From Eublepharis macularius (Eukaryota > Chordata > Lepidosauria > Squamata > Eublepharidae), in the NCBI RefSeq assembly GCF_028583425.1, contig NC_072800.1, positions 11,049,001-11,113,000 on the forward strand: DNA of 64,000 bases, given 5' to 3'. The notes under the pieces are model-generated. The model had not been told where the DNA came from. It searched no databases and saw nothing but the letters and a program-made list of their open reading frames with translations. A program made the translations under genes and the position numbers. Positions 35,120 through 46,725 of the stretch are shown in pieces. Each line of letters begins with the position of its first letter. Position 1 is the stretch's first letter.

Positions 35120-35960
35120 CAATGTATCATTAGTGACATGCAATCTACACTGGACCATGATACTACTCTCTCACAGGCAGGGGGCAAACCTTTTCTTACC
35201 CACAGACAGCCCCCCCCCCAACCTTAAACAACTCCTGAATCACAGCAATGCAGTTTTCAACACGGACACGAACTCTGGGACCAGGGCCTGCCATAAACCA
35301 AGATATCAACTCTGCCCCCCTATTCACTCCAGCAACACAACCACTGGACCTAGCACCACCATCTCAGGCTCATTCACCTGATCATCTTTCAACATTATAT
35401 ACGCCATCAAGGGTCTGCAATGCCCTTCAGCTCTATATACTGGACAAACAGGTCAGTACCTTCGCAAAAGAATCAATGTACAAATCTGGTATCAAAACCC
35501 AGAACATTTAAAAACCAGTGGGAGGACATTTTAATCTGCCAGGACATTCCATCACTGACCTAAGATAGCAGTTCTCAAGCAGAGAACCCTCAAATGAAAA
35601 TTACAAGATTGCTGAAATTGAGTTTATTTGCAAATTCAGAACAATGGACACCCCAGGGTTGAATCAGGACACAGGATTTTTCTCACACTACAGGTGCTAG
35701 TTTTCTGCACTTCACACCCATGCTTTATCAAGCTAATTACAACATGTGTTAGAGCTAGCTCCCTGATACTCTTAATTGGCTGTACCCTTCCCACCCTCTC
35801 TGCCTGAATAATAAAGACTCCTACCTCTACTCCTTGTATCAGATGAAGAGACCTTTGACTCTCAAAAGCTCACACCCTGGAAATCCCGTTGCTCTTTAAG
35901 GTGCTACTGGACCTGAATCCTGCTCTTCTACTACAGACCAACATGGCTACCCACCTGAAA
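35120..35960 (+). pseudogene. Penelope-like element remnant with GIY-YIG endonuclease and 3' end
   Basis: Around 35425-35475 a frame reads LYTGQTGQYLRKRIN, a decayed GIY-YIG endonuclease motif. Downstream frames give HFNLPGHSITDL, IAEIEFICKFRT and DTPGLNQDTGFFSHY, typical of Penelope-like C-termini, broken by stops and frameshifts. From 35840 it runs into AGATGAAGAGACC, CTCTCAAAAGCTCACACC and GGTGCTACTGGACC, the 3' sequence that also forms inverted pairs elsewhere. This connects those repeats to a Penelope-like parent. Confidence 0.65.
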
Positions 35961-36320
35961 CTACCTGTGAGGTGGGTTATGCTGAAACACAATGACCAGC
36001 ACAAGATCACCCAGAAAGCTTCACGGCACAATGAGGATTTGAACCCAATCTGATACTCTAAGTACTATACTACAGTGTTCACCTATGAACAATGCTCAGG
36101 TATGGCTAAGAATGACCTCCTATTGATTTGAAGGAAGCTCATGTGGTTGAGCATGCCTCCATAAACAAGTTCACCTTGGGCCGCTCACACACTCTCAGCC
36201 TCACCTACCTCACAGGGTTGTTGTGAAAATAAAATGGAGGATAAGAGAATGCTGTAAGCTGCTTTGGATCTCCATTGGGGAGAGAGGCAGAGTATAAATG
36301 AAGAAAATAAATAAAATAAA
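35960..36320. mobile_element. Two tRNA-SINE fragments
   Basis: 35965-36077 is a minus-strand head part (TTTGAACCCAATCTG). 36165-36320 is a plus-strand tail part (CCTCACAGGGTTGTTGTG, TATAAATGAAGAAAATAAATA). Confidence 0.55.
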
Positions 36321-36415
36321 AATCAGCATGCCAGAGAGGAGGCCAGAATTCTTGCCCAGGTTTTCTAGTTTTCTACCTGCATGTCTTAGAGAATGTTATT
36401 TATTATACCGTTATC

Positions 36416-36746
36416 CAGGGCTTTTTTTCAGTGGGAACGCAGGGGAATGGAGTTCCGGCACCTCTTAAAAATGGTCACATGGCCGGTGGCCCCACCCCCT
36501 GATCTCCAGACAGAGGGGAGTTTAGATCGCCCTCCGCGCTGCTCGGCGGCGCGGAGGGCGATCTAACCTCCCCTCTGTCTGGAGATCAGGGGGTGGGGCC
36601 ACCGGCCATGTGACCATTTTTGCCGAGGGCAATTTAAACTTTAAAAAACTCCCCCCTTGTTCCAGCTGACCCAAAGTGATGTCAAAGTGATGTCTTGAGT
36701 TCCACCACTGAGTTCCACCACCTTTTTTCCCAGAAAAAAAGCCCTG
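36416..36746. mobile_element. hAT-type foldback MITE (CAGGGC family), long copy
   Basis: Perfect 8-bp duplication CCGTTATC on both sides. It is about 70 bp longer than its siblings because the right arm has gained sequence near 36640-36720, including a doubled AAAGTGATGTC and a doubled GAGTTCCACCAC. Confidence 0.92.
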
Positions 36747-36754
36747 CCGTTATC

Positions 36755-38859
36755 TCACCCTTCTTCCAAGGAGCTCTCCTCTTCTCTATTTGATCCGCAT
36801 AACAACCGTGTGGCTTGAAGTAAGCTACGACTGGCTGACTTGGACATGGTCCCCCAATGAGCATCAAACCAGAGAGGGGATTTTGCCGCTCTAACTACAG
36901 CACCATACCGGCTCTCAGGGCCAGAGGTGCTACATGCCCAGGCTTTCTAATTGATTGCCATTTCCAGTTAAAGGATTTTTAGAACCAGGACATTCCTGGT
37001 TAACCATCCCTGGTTAACAAAATCCCTCTCACCTCCCCAAAAGATCCCTCCTGGAGGATTTTTGAAAACAATCGCCCTTGCGCTTTAAGGGAACCGGAAA
37101 GATTTCCCCTTCAACTACGAGAACTGCAAGCATCAAGCATCGCTGGGTCTCATTAAAGAGCGCAAGTAACAAGTTATCTGCCTAAAAAAGGTGTTTGTTA
37201 TGTGGGCAAAAGCTTCTGAACCTAGAAAGATCTGCTCTTGCGTGTTTCTAATGCTAACAATACGGACAAAGTGAAGGCCAGGAGTTTCTCTGGTCACGAC
37301 AAAACCACTGATTGCCATTTATTTCTCTAGAAGCCTGACCTAGTAAAGGTGGCCGGCGACGGCCCCATGAGGGAGAGTTCTAACCTGAAGTGGTTCAACC
37401 CCAAAAAGAAAACTGTACTCGAATTTTTAACAAACAGAATAGTCATTTAAGGAGGTCTCGTTACACAGAAACTGCAAGCTTCATGTGAGCCACCAGAGAG
37501 CTTCAACACCCTAATCTACCCTGAGAAAATGAAATAGTGTATCGGAGCTTATATGAAGTGGCTTCCTAGAAACACCAAGACCCACAACCTGCAGTCATAC
37601 CTCAGACTTGAGGGAAAGACTTTCACGTGAGAAAGCCCAGCCCGTAATTAGACACTGTTTGCTGCCCGGCTCCCAAAGCAATCGGAGATCAGCAAGGCTA
37701 TGGGAAATGGCCAAAATGGATGCGCATACTTTAAGAATCTCACTGTTATTTATGGGATAAAATTATTAATTAATAATACAAAAGAAGTAAGATTGGAGTG
37801 CCACTGCGTTCATTGGAAGATGGGAGTGGGCTTATGATTCTTACTACCCCACGAGGCAGGAGAGACCCTCGCCACCTTTCCTTAGGTCTGAATGATTCAA
37901 AGGGCTCGAGACCTACTTTGAAAAAAACGGAACGTGCAAGGGGAGAAGACGGAGCATCTCTTGCGGGGATCACGTGCCCAAACACCTCCCCTCCCCACAG
38001 AGAGGGCCGAGGGGAGAAGGTTAATACCAAGAACATTTCAGCCCATGGCTCTTCCGTCTCTGAAATTAAACGTTAACAGTCTATGCAGGCCCCAATCCTC
38101 AAGCGACTCTTCCCTGACTGAAGCAGCCAGCTTGCTCGGATATTCATCGCTGGCGGACTGCAGCCCAGATCACGTGCTCAGTGCACAGACAGCGGCATGC
38201 TGCTGACAAATTGTGTAAACAGTGCTCTCGCCTTGCTATGCTATGCGCTGTGGCCAGAATGCAATCAGCCAGTGGCACTGAAGTCATCCACAGAGGAATC
38301 TGGCACGATCCCACCCCCCCACCCCAATACACACACACACTCACGGGCTCCCTCTCTGACAGGTGCCGCTGCGTTTATGCTAAGGAGAGGAATTTACGCT
38401 AAGCAGCGGGTTTCTCACTGGCAGGTTCCATCTTGACAGGTCAGCAGAGATGCAGCGGCAGGATGGCCAGCGGCTGCCTCCCAGCTAGAACCTGCCAACC
38501 TCTGCAGAAACCAAACAGCTTCTCGGGATCCCCTTTCCCAAAGGATAGGGGAGACACGTGCCATAGTCTAATGCAAAGGAGAAGCTCACGGTTAGTACAG
38601 CTGGAAGGAGCACCGTTTCCAATTTTCTAGAAATAGTACGTAAGGCAGAAGCACGCCATAATCTTAGCTATGCAAGAAGCGAGAAGGCAGCCACTGGTCT
38701 CCTTCAAAGACCTATTCCCGCTCCCCCCCGCCCGCCCCCCCCCCGCCCCCAGGAATCCTCAAACTCCACCATGCAAATATCCCCACCACGTAAATACACC
38801 GTCCAGGGTCACAACAGGGAGAGAAAAGGCAGGCCTGCCTCCCCGAGGCAGACGGAGTG
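36755..38859. other. Intron 1 close to the CpG island, mostly unique
   Basis: Few recognisable repeats, in keeping with the edge of a promoter region. A short CA repeat is at 38331-38341 and a C-rich run near 38720-38750. Confidence 0.5.
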
Positions 38860-40110
38860 CCTGCCCGGGCACTGTTTACTTGGCATCAAAGCATGCCACG
38901 GGCTTTTTCGGGCGGCGGAGGAGCGACAAAGCCAGCGCGGGGCAGCAACCGAAGCAGAGGACGGATGCTCGCTGCAAAAGAGGGTGCAAGGAGGGATTGG
39001 GGCCTCTCGCCAGGCTTCCACGCAAACCCTGGAAGAGCTGGCGAATAGTCTCAGCGCTCGAGAGCCAGCCGGCGTAGCGGTTGGAGCGCCGGAGGAGGCG
39101 CTGGGAGGGCCGGCTGGAAGCCCCGCTCCGTCAGGGAAGCGCCCCCGGGGAGCAGCCAGACACGCTTGCGGCCCAGCCTACCTGACAGGGCTGCTGGGAG
39201 GAGGGCACGACGGAGGAAAAGGCGAGCGGCGCAAGCGGGAGGAAAGGCACCTGGGGTCGGAGTTTGCAAAAGTTCTCGCGTTCAGGCCGGGCAGAAGCGC
39301 AGGAAGCGGCGCGCGCTCTCCGGGGAGCCGGGCTGGGGAAGCCCCGGAAAGGCCGCTCCGCCGCCGCCTCCCAGGAGACGCCCGGCTCGGCTGCAAACGC
39401 CCGGCCCCGCTGCCCACACCTGCCGCGGCCGGAGCGAGGACCCCGGGGCGGGCGGCGGCGGCGGCGCTTACCTCCCGGCTCCAGGACTCGCCTCGCCGCT
39501 CTCGCCCAGCCCCGCGCTCGGGCGCAGCCAGGAACGCGCCGGCCGCCCGCTCGCTCGCTGCGCCGCCCGGCCCGCCTGCGCGCCCGGCCCTGGGGAAGCG
39601 CCGCGGCCCGGCCCGCCCCCGCTCTGCCCACCTCCCGCGGCGCAGCCCAGCCCAGCCCAGCGCCCCGGCCCTGCGGCCGCCGCCCGGCCCCGCCTCCTCC
39701 TCCCCCCCCCCCCCCGGCCGGGCTGAGGCGTCGCGCGCGGAGGGCGCCCGGCGGCGGCTGCTGCCTTACATGGCCGGGCGGCGGCGCGCCGAGCGCTGCG
39801 CTTCCCTTCCGCCCCGAAGGCGGGAGCAGGTGCCTGGCGAGCCCGGGCGGCCGGTGGAGCGCGCAGCCCGAGGCTCCCTCCGCCGGAGCCGCAAGCCCGG
39901 CAGCCTGCCTTTGACCCCCGACCCGACCCGACCCGACCCGAGCGGCAGCGGGCCTCTTCTCTCCGTTCGGCCTCAAAACAACCCTGTGAGGGAGGCCGGG
40001 CTGCAAGGCACGTTACAGGAGAGGGGAGATTTGAACCCAGGTCTGGCTGCTGCACCACGCTGGAGCCGTCCAGCCGGCCTCCCGACGCGGCTTTTCTCAT
40101 TTCTAGGCAC
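38860..40110 (-). promoter_or_regulatory. TPPP: CpG island, probable TPPP promoter and non-coding exon 1
   Basis: This is the only long GC- and CpG-rich unique stretch, with dense GC boxes and small tandem runs (CCCGA repeats at 39916-39941, CCCAG repeats at 39646-39662). It lies about 18.5 kb upstream of the TPPP coding exon on the minus strand, as expected for a vertebrate gene whose first exon is non-coding. Long open frames here on both strands are a by-product of high GC and do not look like proteins. No TATA box stands out. The link to TPPP is inferred from position and from minus-strand splice donors; a divergent promoter for an upstream neighbour is also possible. A degraded tRNA-SINE (about 39970-40070) lies at its right edge. 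Confidence 0.65.
39467..39472 (-). promoter_or_regulatory. TPPP: Candidate splice donor ending TPPP exon 1
   Basis: The minus strand reads GGGAG then GTAAGCGCC, a near-consensus donor inside the CpG island. If used, exon 1 ends at 39472 and intron 1 is about 18.46 kb. A second good donor (TGTCAG then GTAGGC, near 39181) lies further downstream, so the choice cannot be settled without transcripts. Confidence 0.4.
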
Positions 40111-40159
40111 CGATGAGGCCGACATTTATTCTTCTGAGCCTGCACACCCGCCTCTGCTG

Positions 40160-40373
40160 AGGTTGCCATCCTCCAGGTAGTGGCTGGAGATATCCCAGAA
40201 ATACAGCTGATCTCCAGGCCACAGAGATTAGTTGCCTTGGAGAAAATGGCTGCTTGGAGGGTGGACTCCATAGAATTATACCGTGCTAAGGTTCCTCTCC
40301 TTCCCAAAGTCCACCTTCTCTGGACCCACTGCCCAAATCAACAGGAATTTCCCAACCTGGAGCTGGCAACCCT
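40160..40373. mobile_element. Dispersed TIR element (AGGTTGCCA...TGGCAACCCT)
   Basis: Inverted ends AGGTTGCCATCCTCCAGG and CCTGGAGCTGGCAACCCT bracket a unit containing TGGAGATATCCCAG, AAATGGCTGCTTGGAGGGTG and CCACTGCCC. I recognise this as a repeat widespread in squamates, probably a non-autonomous DNA transposon. No clear target duplication. Confidence 0.55.
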
Positions 40374-40501
40374 ACAATCAGGTGTGTTTTCTCTGTCTAT
40401 TCACAGCATGAACCCATTGCTACTTTAAAATAGCACCACAGCCTCAAAATTACCAAAACGCTTAAAAAACCCGCTCCAAGACTGCCATCCCATGTACCCT
40501 T

Positions 40502-40531
40502 ACAGTGTTGGGGATAAGTCCCCAACACTGT
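40502..40531. repeat. Perfect 30-bp hairpin
   Basis: ACAGTGTTGGGGA, loop TAAG, TCCCCAACACTGT: 13-bp perfect arms in unique sequence just upstream of the CpG island. Confidence 0.7.
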
Positions 40532-40899
40532 CTAGTTTATTTCAGAGAAAACATATATGGGATCAGGCCTGGCCCCATTGTGTTGTGCTTTTTGCAATGA
40601 ACCATACAAAAATGAGGTTTGTGGCACTTTAAATAGTAGATTCATTGTGGCATTCAGTTTTGAGGACTAGAACCAATTTCTTCAAGTCCATAATGTGTGA
40701 ACTTGTTCTTCAGTTCAAATGACATTTACTCTGAAATTAGTGTACATGGGATTAGGTTGTCAGACTCTAGTACATCTCCAGCCCAGATTGTAATTTATTT
40801 CTCGTTCTCTCCACAGGCTGGATCACTCCGGTGCCCTTTCAAGATTTTGGTAGGCCTAACTCTACATTCTCACTTGCACCGAACTCTCTGGTTCGCACT

Positions 40900-41030
40900 G
40901 GCCTCGTCCTCTGTGAGGACTTGCTCACACGGAGAGTCTTGCCTTCTCGTGATACGACCAAAGAACGATAGCCTCAGTTTTGTCATTTTAGCTTCTTGGG
41001 AGAATTCAGGCTTGAATTGATCTAGAAGGA
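40900..41030 (-). pseudogene. RTE-like LINE fragment
   Basis: CGATAGCCTCAGTTTTGTCATTTTAGCTTCT matches the segment at 22520-22555 upstream of the RTE-like 3' end. Short and degenerate. Confidence 0.45.
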
Positions 41031-41566
41031 GGTATAATTGAAAGGAAGGGAAAGCCAGATCCAGGGAAGAAGAAAGGTTCAGGAGCAAGGGGGGGAAAGG
41101 ACAGCTAAAAGTGGGGACTGAGGGGAAACAGAGATCCAGAGCGAGTCGGGAAAGATTGCTGACTCTGACAGGACCACGAAAAGCAAGCTGAAAACAACCC
41201 GCCAAATTTGATTGCGGGTCCCTATCTGTAGGAGTCTAATGTCCAGCAGCAATTGATGGTGATTTGGGATTAGGGCCAGATTTAACCTATATGGGACTTC
41301 TAAGGCATTTCTTCTGATAGCTGCCCATTACCTCTAAGATTAATTTTATTCAGTCATCACTTCTTTGTAAACCTGCATAGGATTAAAGTATTTCTGTTCT
41401 TCAAAGAAAAACATTCTAATATGTGCAAGAACTGCTAAAAACCATACTTAGCATTGGTAAGGCATTTTAGAGTGTTAAAGTGCTTCATGTACGTTATGTC
41501 ACAGACACATACCACACTTGGAACTCAGCTCCGAGACACTTGGAGGGCCTGATTCCAGTTAGGAGG

Positions 41567-41803
41567 GAGCCAGTTTGGTGTAGTGGTTAAGAGCGCAGGA
41601 CTCTGATCTGGATTTGATTCCCCACTCCTCCACTTGAAGCCAGCTGGGTGACCTCGGGTCAGTCACAGCTCTCTCGGAGCTCTCTCAGCCCCACCCACCT
41701 CACAGGGTAATTGTGAGGATAATAATAATGCTTTGTAAACCGCTCTGAGTGGGCGTTGTCCTGAAGGGCAATATATAAATCGAATGTTGTTGCTGTTGTT
41801 GTT
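41567..41803 (+). mobile_element. tRNA-derived SINE
   Basis: Same family as the copy at 629, complete from GAGCCAGTTTGGTGTAGTGG to a GTT-rich tail. Confidence 0.8.
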
Positions 41804-42220
41804 TTTAGGACTTTGGTGTATAGGGAGAAGAGCCTTAAGTCTTCCATCCCGTGCCTTTTCCTCAAACTGAAACAGCCTCAGGGAGTGCTATGTGCCCACT
41901 GGGGAAACTTATGTCTACTAGTGTTCTACATGTAAGATTCCCCCGCAGGTCAGATAGTGGCTCTCCAGGGCCTTTTCCAGTTGGGAACATGGCAGGGCTT
42001 ATGGCCCTTCTCTCTTCATATCATGATCTCAATCTGAATCCGGCCCACTCAGTATTTTTTTTGTTTACTTCTTAATTTTTTTTTTTTACAGAACTCTCAG
42101 TATGTGTCTGGTCAACAGGACTGAGATAGACACAAGGCAACTATACAGTTAGTCCTTCAGTAATCCTTACAACAGTCCTGTAAGGTAGGTTGGAATTATC
42201 ATCTCCATATTGCTGGCTGG

Positions 42221-42400
42221 CCCTGATCTGGATAGCCCAGGTGAGCCTGATCTCGTCAGATCTTTGGATGGGAGACCTCCAACAAAGGCCAGGGTTGCAG
42301 AAGCAGGCAACGGCAAACCACCTCGGTTAGTCTCTTGCCTTGAAAACCCCACCAGGGGTCGCCATAAGTCACCTATGACTTGAGGGCACAATTTCATTTT
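42221..42400 (+). mobile_element. 5S-rRNA-derived SINE, internally deleted
   Basis: Retains GAGCCTGATCTCGTCAGATC and GGATGGGAGACC. The AGAAGCTAAGCAGGG segment between them is missing. Tail GGTCGCCATAAGTCACC is intact. Confidence 0.75.
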
Positions 42401-43257
42401 CTAATGTTGTTGTTGTTATATTGCTGGCTGCAACTAAGAAAGAGTGGCTTGCGTGAAAGCACCAAAGAAATTCCTAAGAGAGAAGATATGATCAAGGCCT
42501 GTCCTGCTGTGCAGCTGCATCTTTGACCAGCCAATCCCCCATGCTGGGTCCGAACTCATTCCCATCAAGTTCTGTGGAAGTCACTTCCCAGAGAACCTTT
42601 TTAGGATTGCAGACCCTGCCACCGTCCAGCTGTCAAGCAGAGACCCAAGCCTAACCCACTCAGCCACTCTTCCACAGTGGGAAACTGGAGAAGTTATACA
42701 TCCATCGACCCCATTTCAAGAGGAGAAGAACCACCATCTGCTCCTCTGATACCTAAAGTCAGTCCTGGAGCAGTGCATCAAACCCTTGGCATCCACTAGA
42801 GGATTTAATTGCTTACATCCAACTAATGAAAAGTGCACAAGGTTGGCACAGCCCAAAGCCTCCAGACAAGCCACTCCCTTTTCAAATTTGCCGTAGGTGC
42901 ACAGGGCAGGGCGGGGAATCCCAACGGAGCATTTGGATCCATACCATCCAAACCTAATAACCTGGCATTGAGAGGAGGGAAATTTGCAGTCGCTCCAGTT
43001 ACCCAGAACAGTGATTTATTAATAGATGGTAATCCTAAAAGCTTTTACTGCAGCCCAGTGCAAAGACATTGAATGTTGCTGGCAGTTCTTCTTTAGCCCG
43101 TGACTTCAGAAGTGACCCGCCTGAGGAGATCTGCACATCGGCTCCGACGCAGAGAAAGTTGGGGCCAGTTTGTCTGTTGCAGTTGCTGCCTGGAAGCCTC
43201 GTCTCTGCGGCTGTGTCTCATGCCACTGGAGGTCAGGAACACCATGCATGAAGAATG
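42401..43257. other. Upstream intergenic sequence, little recognised
   Basis: A partial CAGTGCAATCC-type piece at about 42560-42612. The same lack of features applies to 41804-42220 and 43534-44067. Confidence 0.4.
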
Positions 43258-43265
43258 GGCATATG

Positions 43266-43525
43266 CAGGGCTTTTTTTCAGCTGGAATGTGGTGGAACGG
43301 AGTTCTGGAACCTCTTGAAAATGGTCACATGGCTGGTGGCCCCGCCCCCTGATCTCCAGACAGAGGGGGGTTGAGAATGCCCTCCGCGCCGCTCAGCGGC
43401 GCGGAGGGCAATCTCAACTCCCCTCTTTCTGGAGATCAGGGGGCGGGGCCACCAGCCATGTGACCATTTTCTCCGAGGGCAACCCACTGAGTTCCACCAC
43501 CTCTTTCCCCAGAAAAAAAGCCCTG
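43266..43525. mobile_element. hAT-type foldback MITE (CAGGGC family), copy 5
   Basis: Standard copy with a centre of CCGCGCCGCTCAGCGGCGCGG type. Target duplication GGCATATG / GGCAGATG matches at 7 of 8 positions. Confidence 0.9.
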
Positions 43526-44067
43526 GGCAGATGAGCTGCCAGGTATGGGAGGGGGGTGGCATCGCAAGTATCAACACTGACCACTCATGCAATATGGCTA
43601 TGGCATTGCAGGGCTACACCGTTTCTCACCCTGCAACTAGGCACAGGCATGTCATCTTTTTTTAAAATCATATTTTTATCACATTGTGGGCAGCACATGG
43701 TATTTATATTTTAGGCTCCCTTATAATAAAACGATGGTAATGGTGCATTGTGGCTTGCAAGTAACTGTTTTGGGAATCTGAGGCAGGCAGAAAAAACAGG
43801 AGGGCTTACTGAACCCCCAACGTCTCCCAGACGAGACTGCTGTGTTACATGTTGTGCAGGGCTGTTGTGCACATTACTAGCATGGTGCCTGTCAGTCAAA
43901 AGTAGCCCCCGCCCCCCCGACAGCACAGTGATAACACATTAATTGATTTTTGTGGTGTTTTACTTCCCACCACCGATTCATTTCATTACTTGATCCAATC
44001 CTGCATGGTCCTGGTGGAGAATCAAGGGGACTGACCCAGCATTAGGCAAATGTAGGTAATTGTCTAG

Positions 44068-44237
44068 GGCACTGTTTCCACACATCCAAGCATAGCGCTA
44101 AACTTACAGAACGAGGGCGTCTTCCTGGCGCGATTTCTGACGTTGCGCCACGTGGCGCAATGACGTCAGAAATCGCGCCAGGAAGATGCCCTTGTTCCGT
44201 GAGTTTAACACTCTGCCAGGATGTGTAGAAATGACCC
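44068..44237. mobile_element. CpG-rich foldback element, diverged copy
   Basis: Arms begin GGCACTGTTTCCACACATCC and show a perfect inner palindrome around GCGCCACGTGGCGC. The outer arms match at roughly three quarters of positions. Flanks TAG and CAG or AGA do not give a clean duplication. Its ends resemble the GGCCGTTTCC family but the interior does not. Confidence 0.6.
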
Positions 44238-44488
44238 AGATTTTGAGGGGTGCTGAAAAAGTGAGAAGAGCCTTCTGTGCTGGCTTGAAGGGGAGCTTGG
44301 CTTCTAGAATCTCCATTTGACTCTGGTCTTCTCTAGCTGCCATAATGGAATATGGAGGGCTTTCAAAGCTTTATTATTTATTGTTGTTTTTACAGTATTT
44401 TTAATGTCCAGCAAACAACCACAGCTACTGTACATCTACAAAGCTGGTGTTTGCTTCAGTCAAATGGCAGTGCATAGATTTGGCCTCA

Positions 44489-44766
44489 CCCTGACCTGGA
44501 TAGCCTAGGTGAGCCTGATCTTGGCAGATCTCAGAAGCTAAGCAGGGTTGGCCTTGATTAGTAATTGGATGGGAGACCTCCAAGGAAGACCAGGGTTGCA
44601 GAGGCAGGCAGTGGCAAAGAAGACACCAAATCGAAGCTGTCTCTGATGGTGCAGGAAAGCCATGCCAAGTCCATGTAGTGACCATGGATAAAACACCTTA
44701 GTCTCTTGCCATGAAAACCCTGCCAGGGGTTGCCATAAATCAGCTATGACTTGAGGGCACTCACCA
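44489..44766 (+). mobile_element. 5S-rRNA-derived SINE with ~83-bp insertion
   Basis: Full 5S-like head and tail. About 83 bp of other sequence (44618-44700) lies between the body's GGCAAAG and the CTTAGTCTCTTGCC segment. Confidence 0.75.
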
Positions 44767-44984
44767 CAACAGATCTGAAGCACCACTCATGAGTGGTTGT
44801 GGCTGTCAAAAATGGCATGTCTACTGCAAAGTTTGTGGCATGTCTTTGGATTATAAATTAGGTGTTAATTTATCTATACTGTGATCAGCTATTCTTGCTT
44901 CATAGAGATAATTAGATTTTTCTATTATGTTCCAAAGACCAGTTTAAAATCAGTTCATGATACTTTTTTGGAATGGCTACAAAA

Positions 44985-45216
44985 TTAACAACAACAACGT
45001 TTATATACCGCCCTTCAAGACAGCACCCACTCAGAGCAGTTTACAAAGTATGTTATAATTATCCCCACAACAATCACCTTGTGAGGTGGGTGGGGCTGAG
45101 AGAGCTCTGGAAGAGCTGTGACTTCCCCAAGGTCACCCAGCTGGAGTGGGGAATCAAACCCAGTTCTCCAGATTAGAGTCCCACCGTTCTTAACCACTAC
45201 ACCAAACTGGCTCTCT
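44985..45216 (-). mobile_element. tRNA-derived SINE
   Basis: Same family on the minus strand, from a leading AAC-rich tail to CCAAACTGGCTCTC at the head. Confidence 0.8.
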
Positions 45217-46384
45217 GGTTCAAAAACTATCTCTACACGCAATACCTCTGAGATTGTAGCGGAGATCATTCTTTAAAACACACAAGCCCTAGCACATCTC
45301 TACCGTATGAGATAGAAGCCTGTCCTACTTTATTGACAAAACCAACAGTGTCTCAAACTGTTCTTACTTTCCGAAGCACAGGGAACCCTTGATGGCCATC
45401 TAATCTGCACTCGAGAATGTCCACACTTCTGGTCTAATTTTGTGCTGATAGCTTCTTCTACAGTTGCTGAGGATGCAGAACGTTTATGTTTCTTAATTCC
45501 AACAGAGAAGGTTTTAGAAAACACTCCCTTTTCTGACTTGAACTAACATTACTTCTGATTTCTCCATTCTCCCTATTTTTTGGTTGAGCTAACATGAAGC
45601 TTCTCACCTGTAAGGAGTGAAATAAAGGAACCTTGACTTTCAACAGAAACCCAAGTGGCTCCGTGTGGGACAACTGCGGTGGAATCGCCGCTTTTTAAAA
45701 AGCTCTTATCAGAGCGCCCATTTGGAAAGTGCGTTCTGTCCAGACGATATAGTGCTGGCTCATTTTGAACCCAGAGCAAGACGAGTCACGAACAGGAGGC
45801 TGTTCAGGGGCACCTGAGGGCAGATGTGTTCTGCCAGTCGTACCCACTAACCTTTGTTCCACCCTGAACTATCCAGCCAGGAAAATGTGCCATCAGGTGG
45901 CAGGCACCACAGTCGGAGAAAAATGCCAGCTGGAAAGCCGGGAACCCCGTGTTCCTGCTTCCGCCCATTGGCTATTATGTGGCTGGTTTTCTCTAACCCT
46001 CAGGACAAGTCTATACAATAACAAGACTCCACTTGTTGTTCAAAGTACTCGTCTATATACAACTCACAAGACAATTAAGTGGGAATGAAGCTTCCTTTGA
46101 AGCTGCCCCTCCCCACACAAAATGAGAGAGTAAAGTGTGAGGTATACGACACTGGAAACATCCCTCCATTTCTTAGAACCTAGCTACAGAATCCAAATAC
46201 AAAGAAATAGCCTTTATCAATCCCCAGATTTATTTCGGCTGTTGAAAGTTGCATGGGGAAGAGAATCTCGGTGTATGAGGAAAAAGGATCTCTTTTGCAA
46301 GTCGCAGTAGCATCACAAGGGCACGGAAATGGTGGTGCCTGCTCTGGGCTGGAGGTACTGTTTGAGCACCAAAGATCATGTAAA
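45217..46384. other. Upstream intergenic sequence, nothing recognised
   Basis: No supported gene or repeat. 46813-47289 and 47646-48297 are likewise unassigned. Confidence 0.4.
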
Positions 46385-46645
46385 ACAGGAAAGAGTCCAG
46401 TAGCACCTTTAAGACTAACCGACTTTATTGTAGCGTAAGCTTTTGAGAACCACAGCTCTCTTCGTCACATGCATCATATTGTAGCATAAGCTTTTGAGAA
46501 CCACAGCTCTCTGACGATGCGTCTGATGAAGAGAGCTGTGGCTCTCGAAAGCTTATGCTACAATAAAATTGGTTAGTCTTAAAGGTGCTACTGGACTCTT
46601 TCCTATTTTGCAACTACAGACTAACACGGCTAACTCCTCTGGATC
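46385..46645. repeat. Inverted pair of Penelope-like 3' ends
   Basis: The left part carries GAAAGAGTCCAGTAGCACC and the right part its complement, GGTGCTACTGGACTCTTTC. The arms also share TTGTAGCATAAGCTTTTGAG-type sequence, and an extra direct copy of the inner segment lies on the left (46480-46512). Other inverted pairs of this family are at 16646-16847 and 63540-63737. Confidence 0.7.
46519..46558 (+). ncRNA. Hammerhead-ribozyme-like motif in second PLE family
   Basis: In order: GCGT (helix I, 46519-46522), canonical CTGATGA (46523-46529), one extra A, helix II GAGAGC / GCTCTC (46531-46536 and 46541-46546) with loop TGTG, GAAA (46547-46550), self-complementary AGCT (46550-46553), cleavage base T46554, and ATGC (46555-46558), which pairs with GCGT including one G-U pair. 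All conserved core bases are present. Confidence 0.6.
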
Positions 46646-46725
46646 AAAGATCATGTAGATAAAGAGAGTAATGAGAACTGTATTTTCAGTACAAAGTATG
46701 AGAGTATATTTTCAAGCTGGTGGAG

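Noticed and set aside
38771..40180. 469-residue open frame in the CpG island, and a 291-residue frame on the other strand
   Set aside because: Both are alanine-, arginine- and proline-rich artefacts of high GC with few stop codons. No domain, and they overlap the likely promoter.
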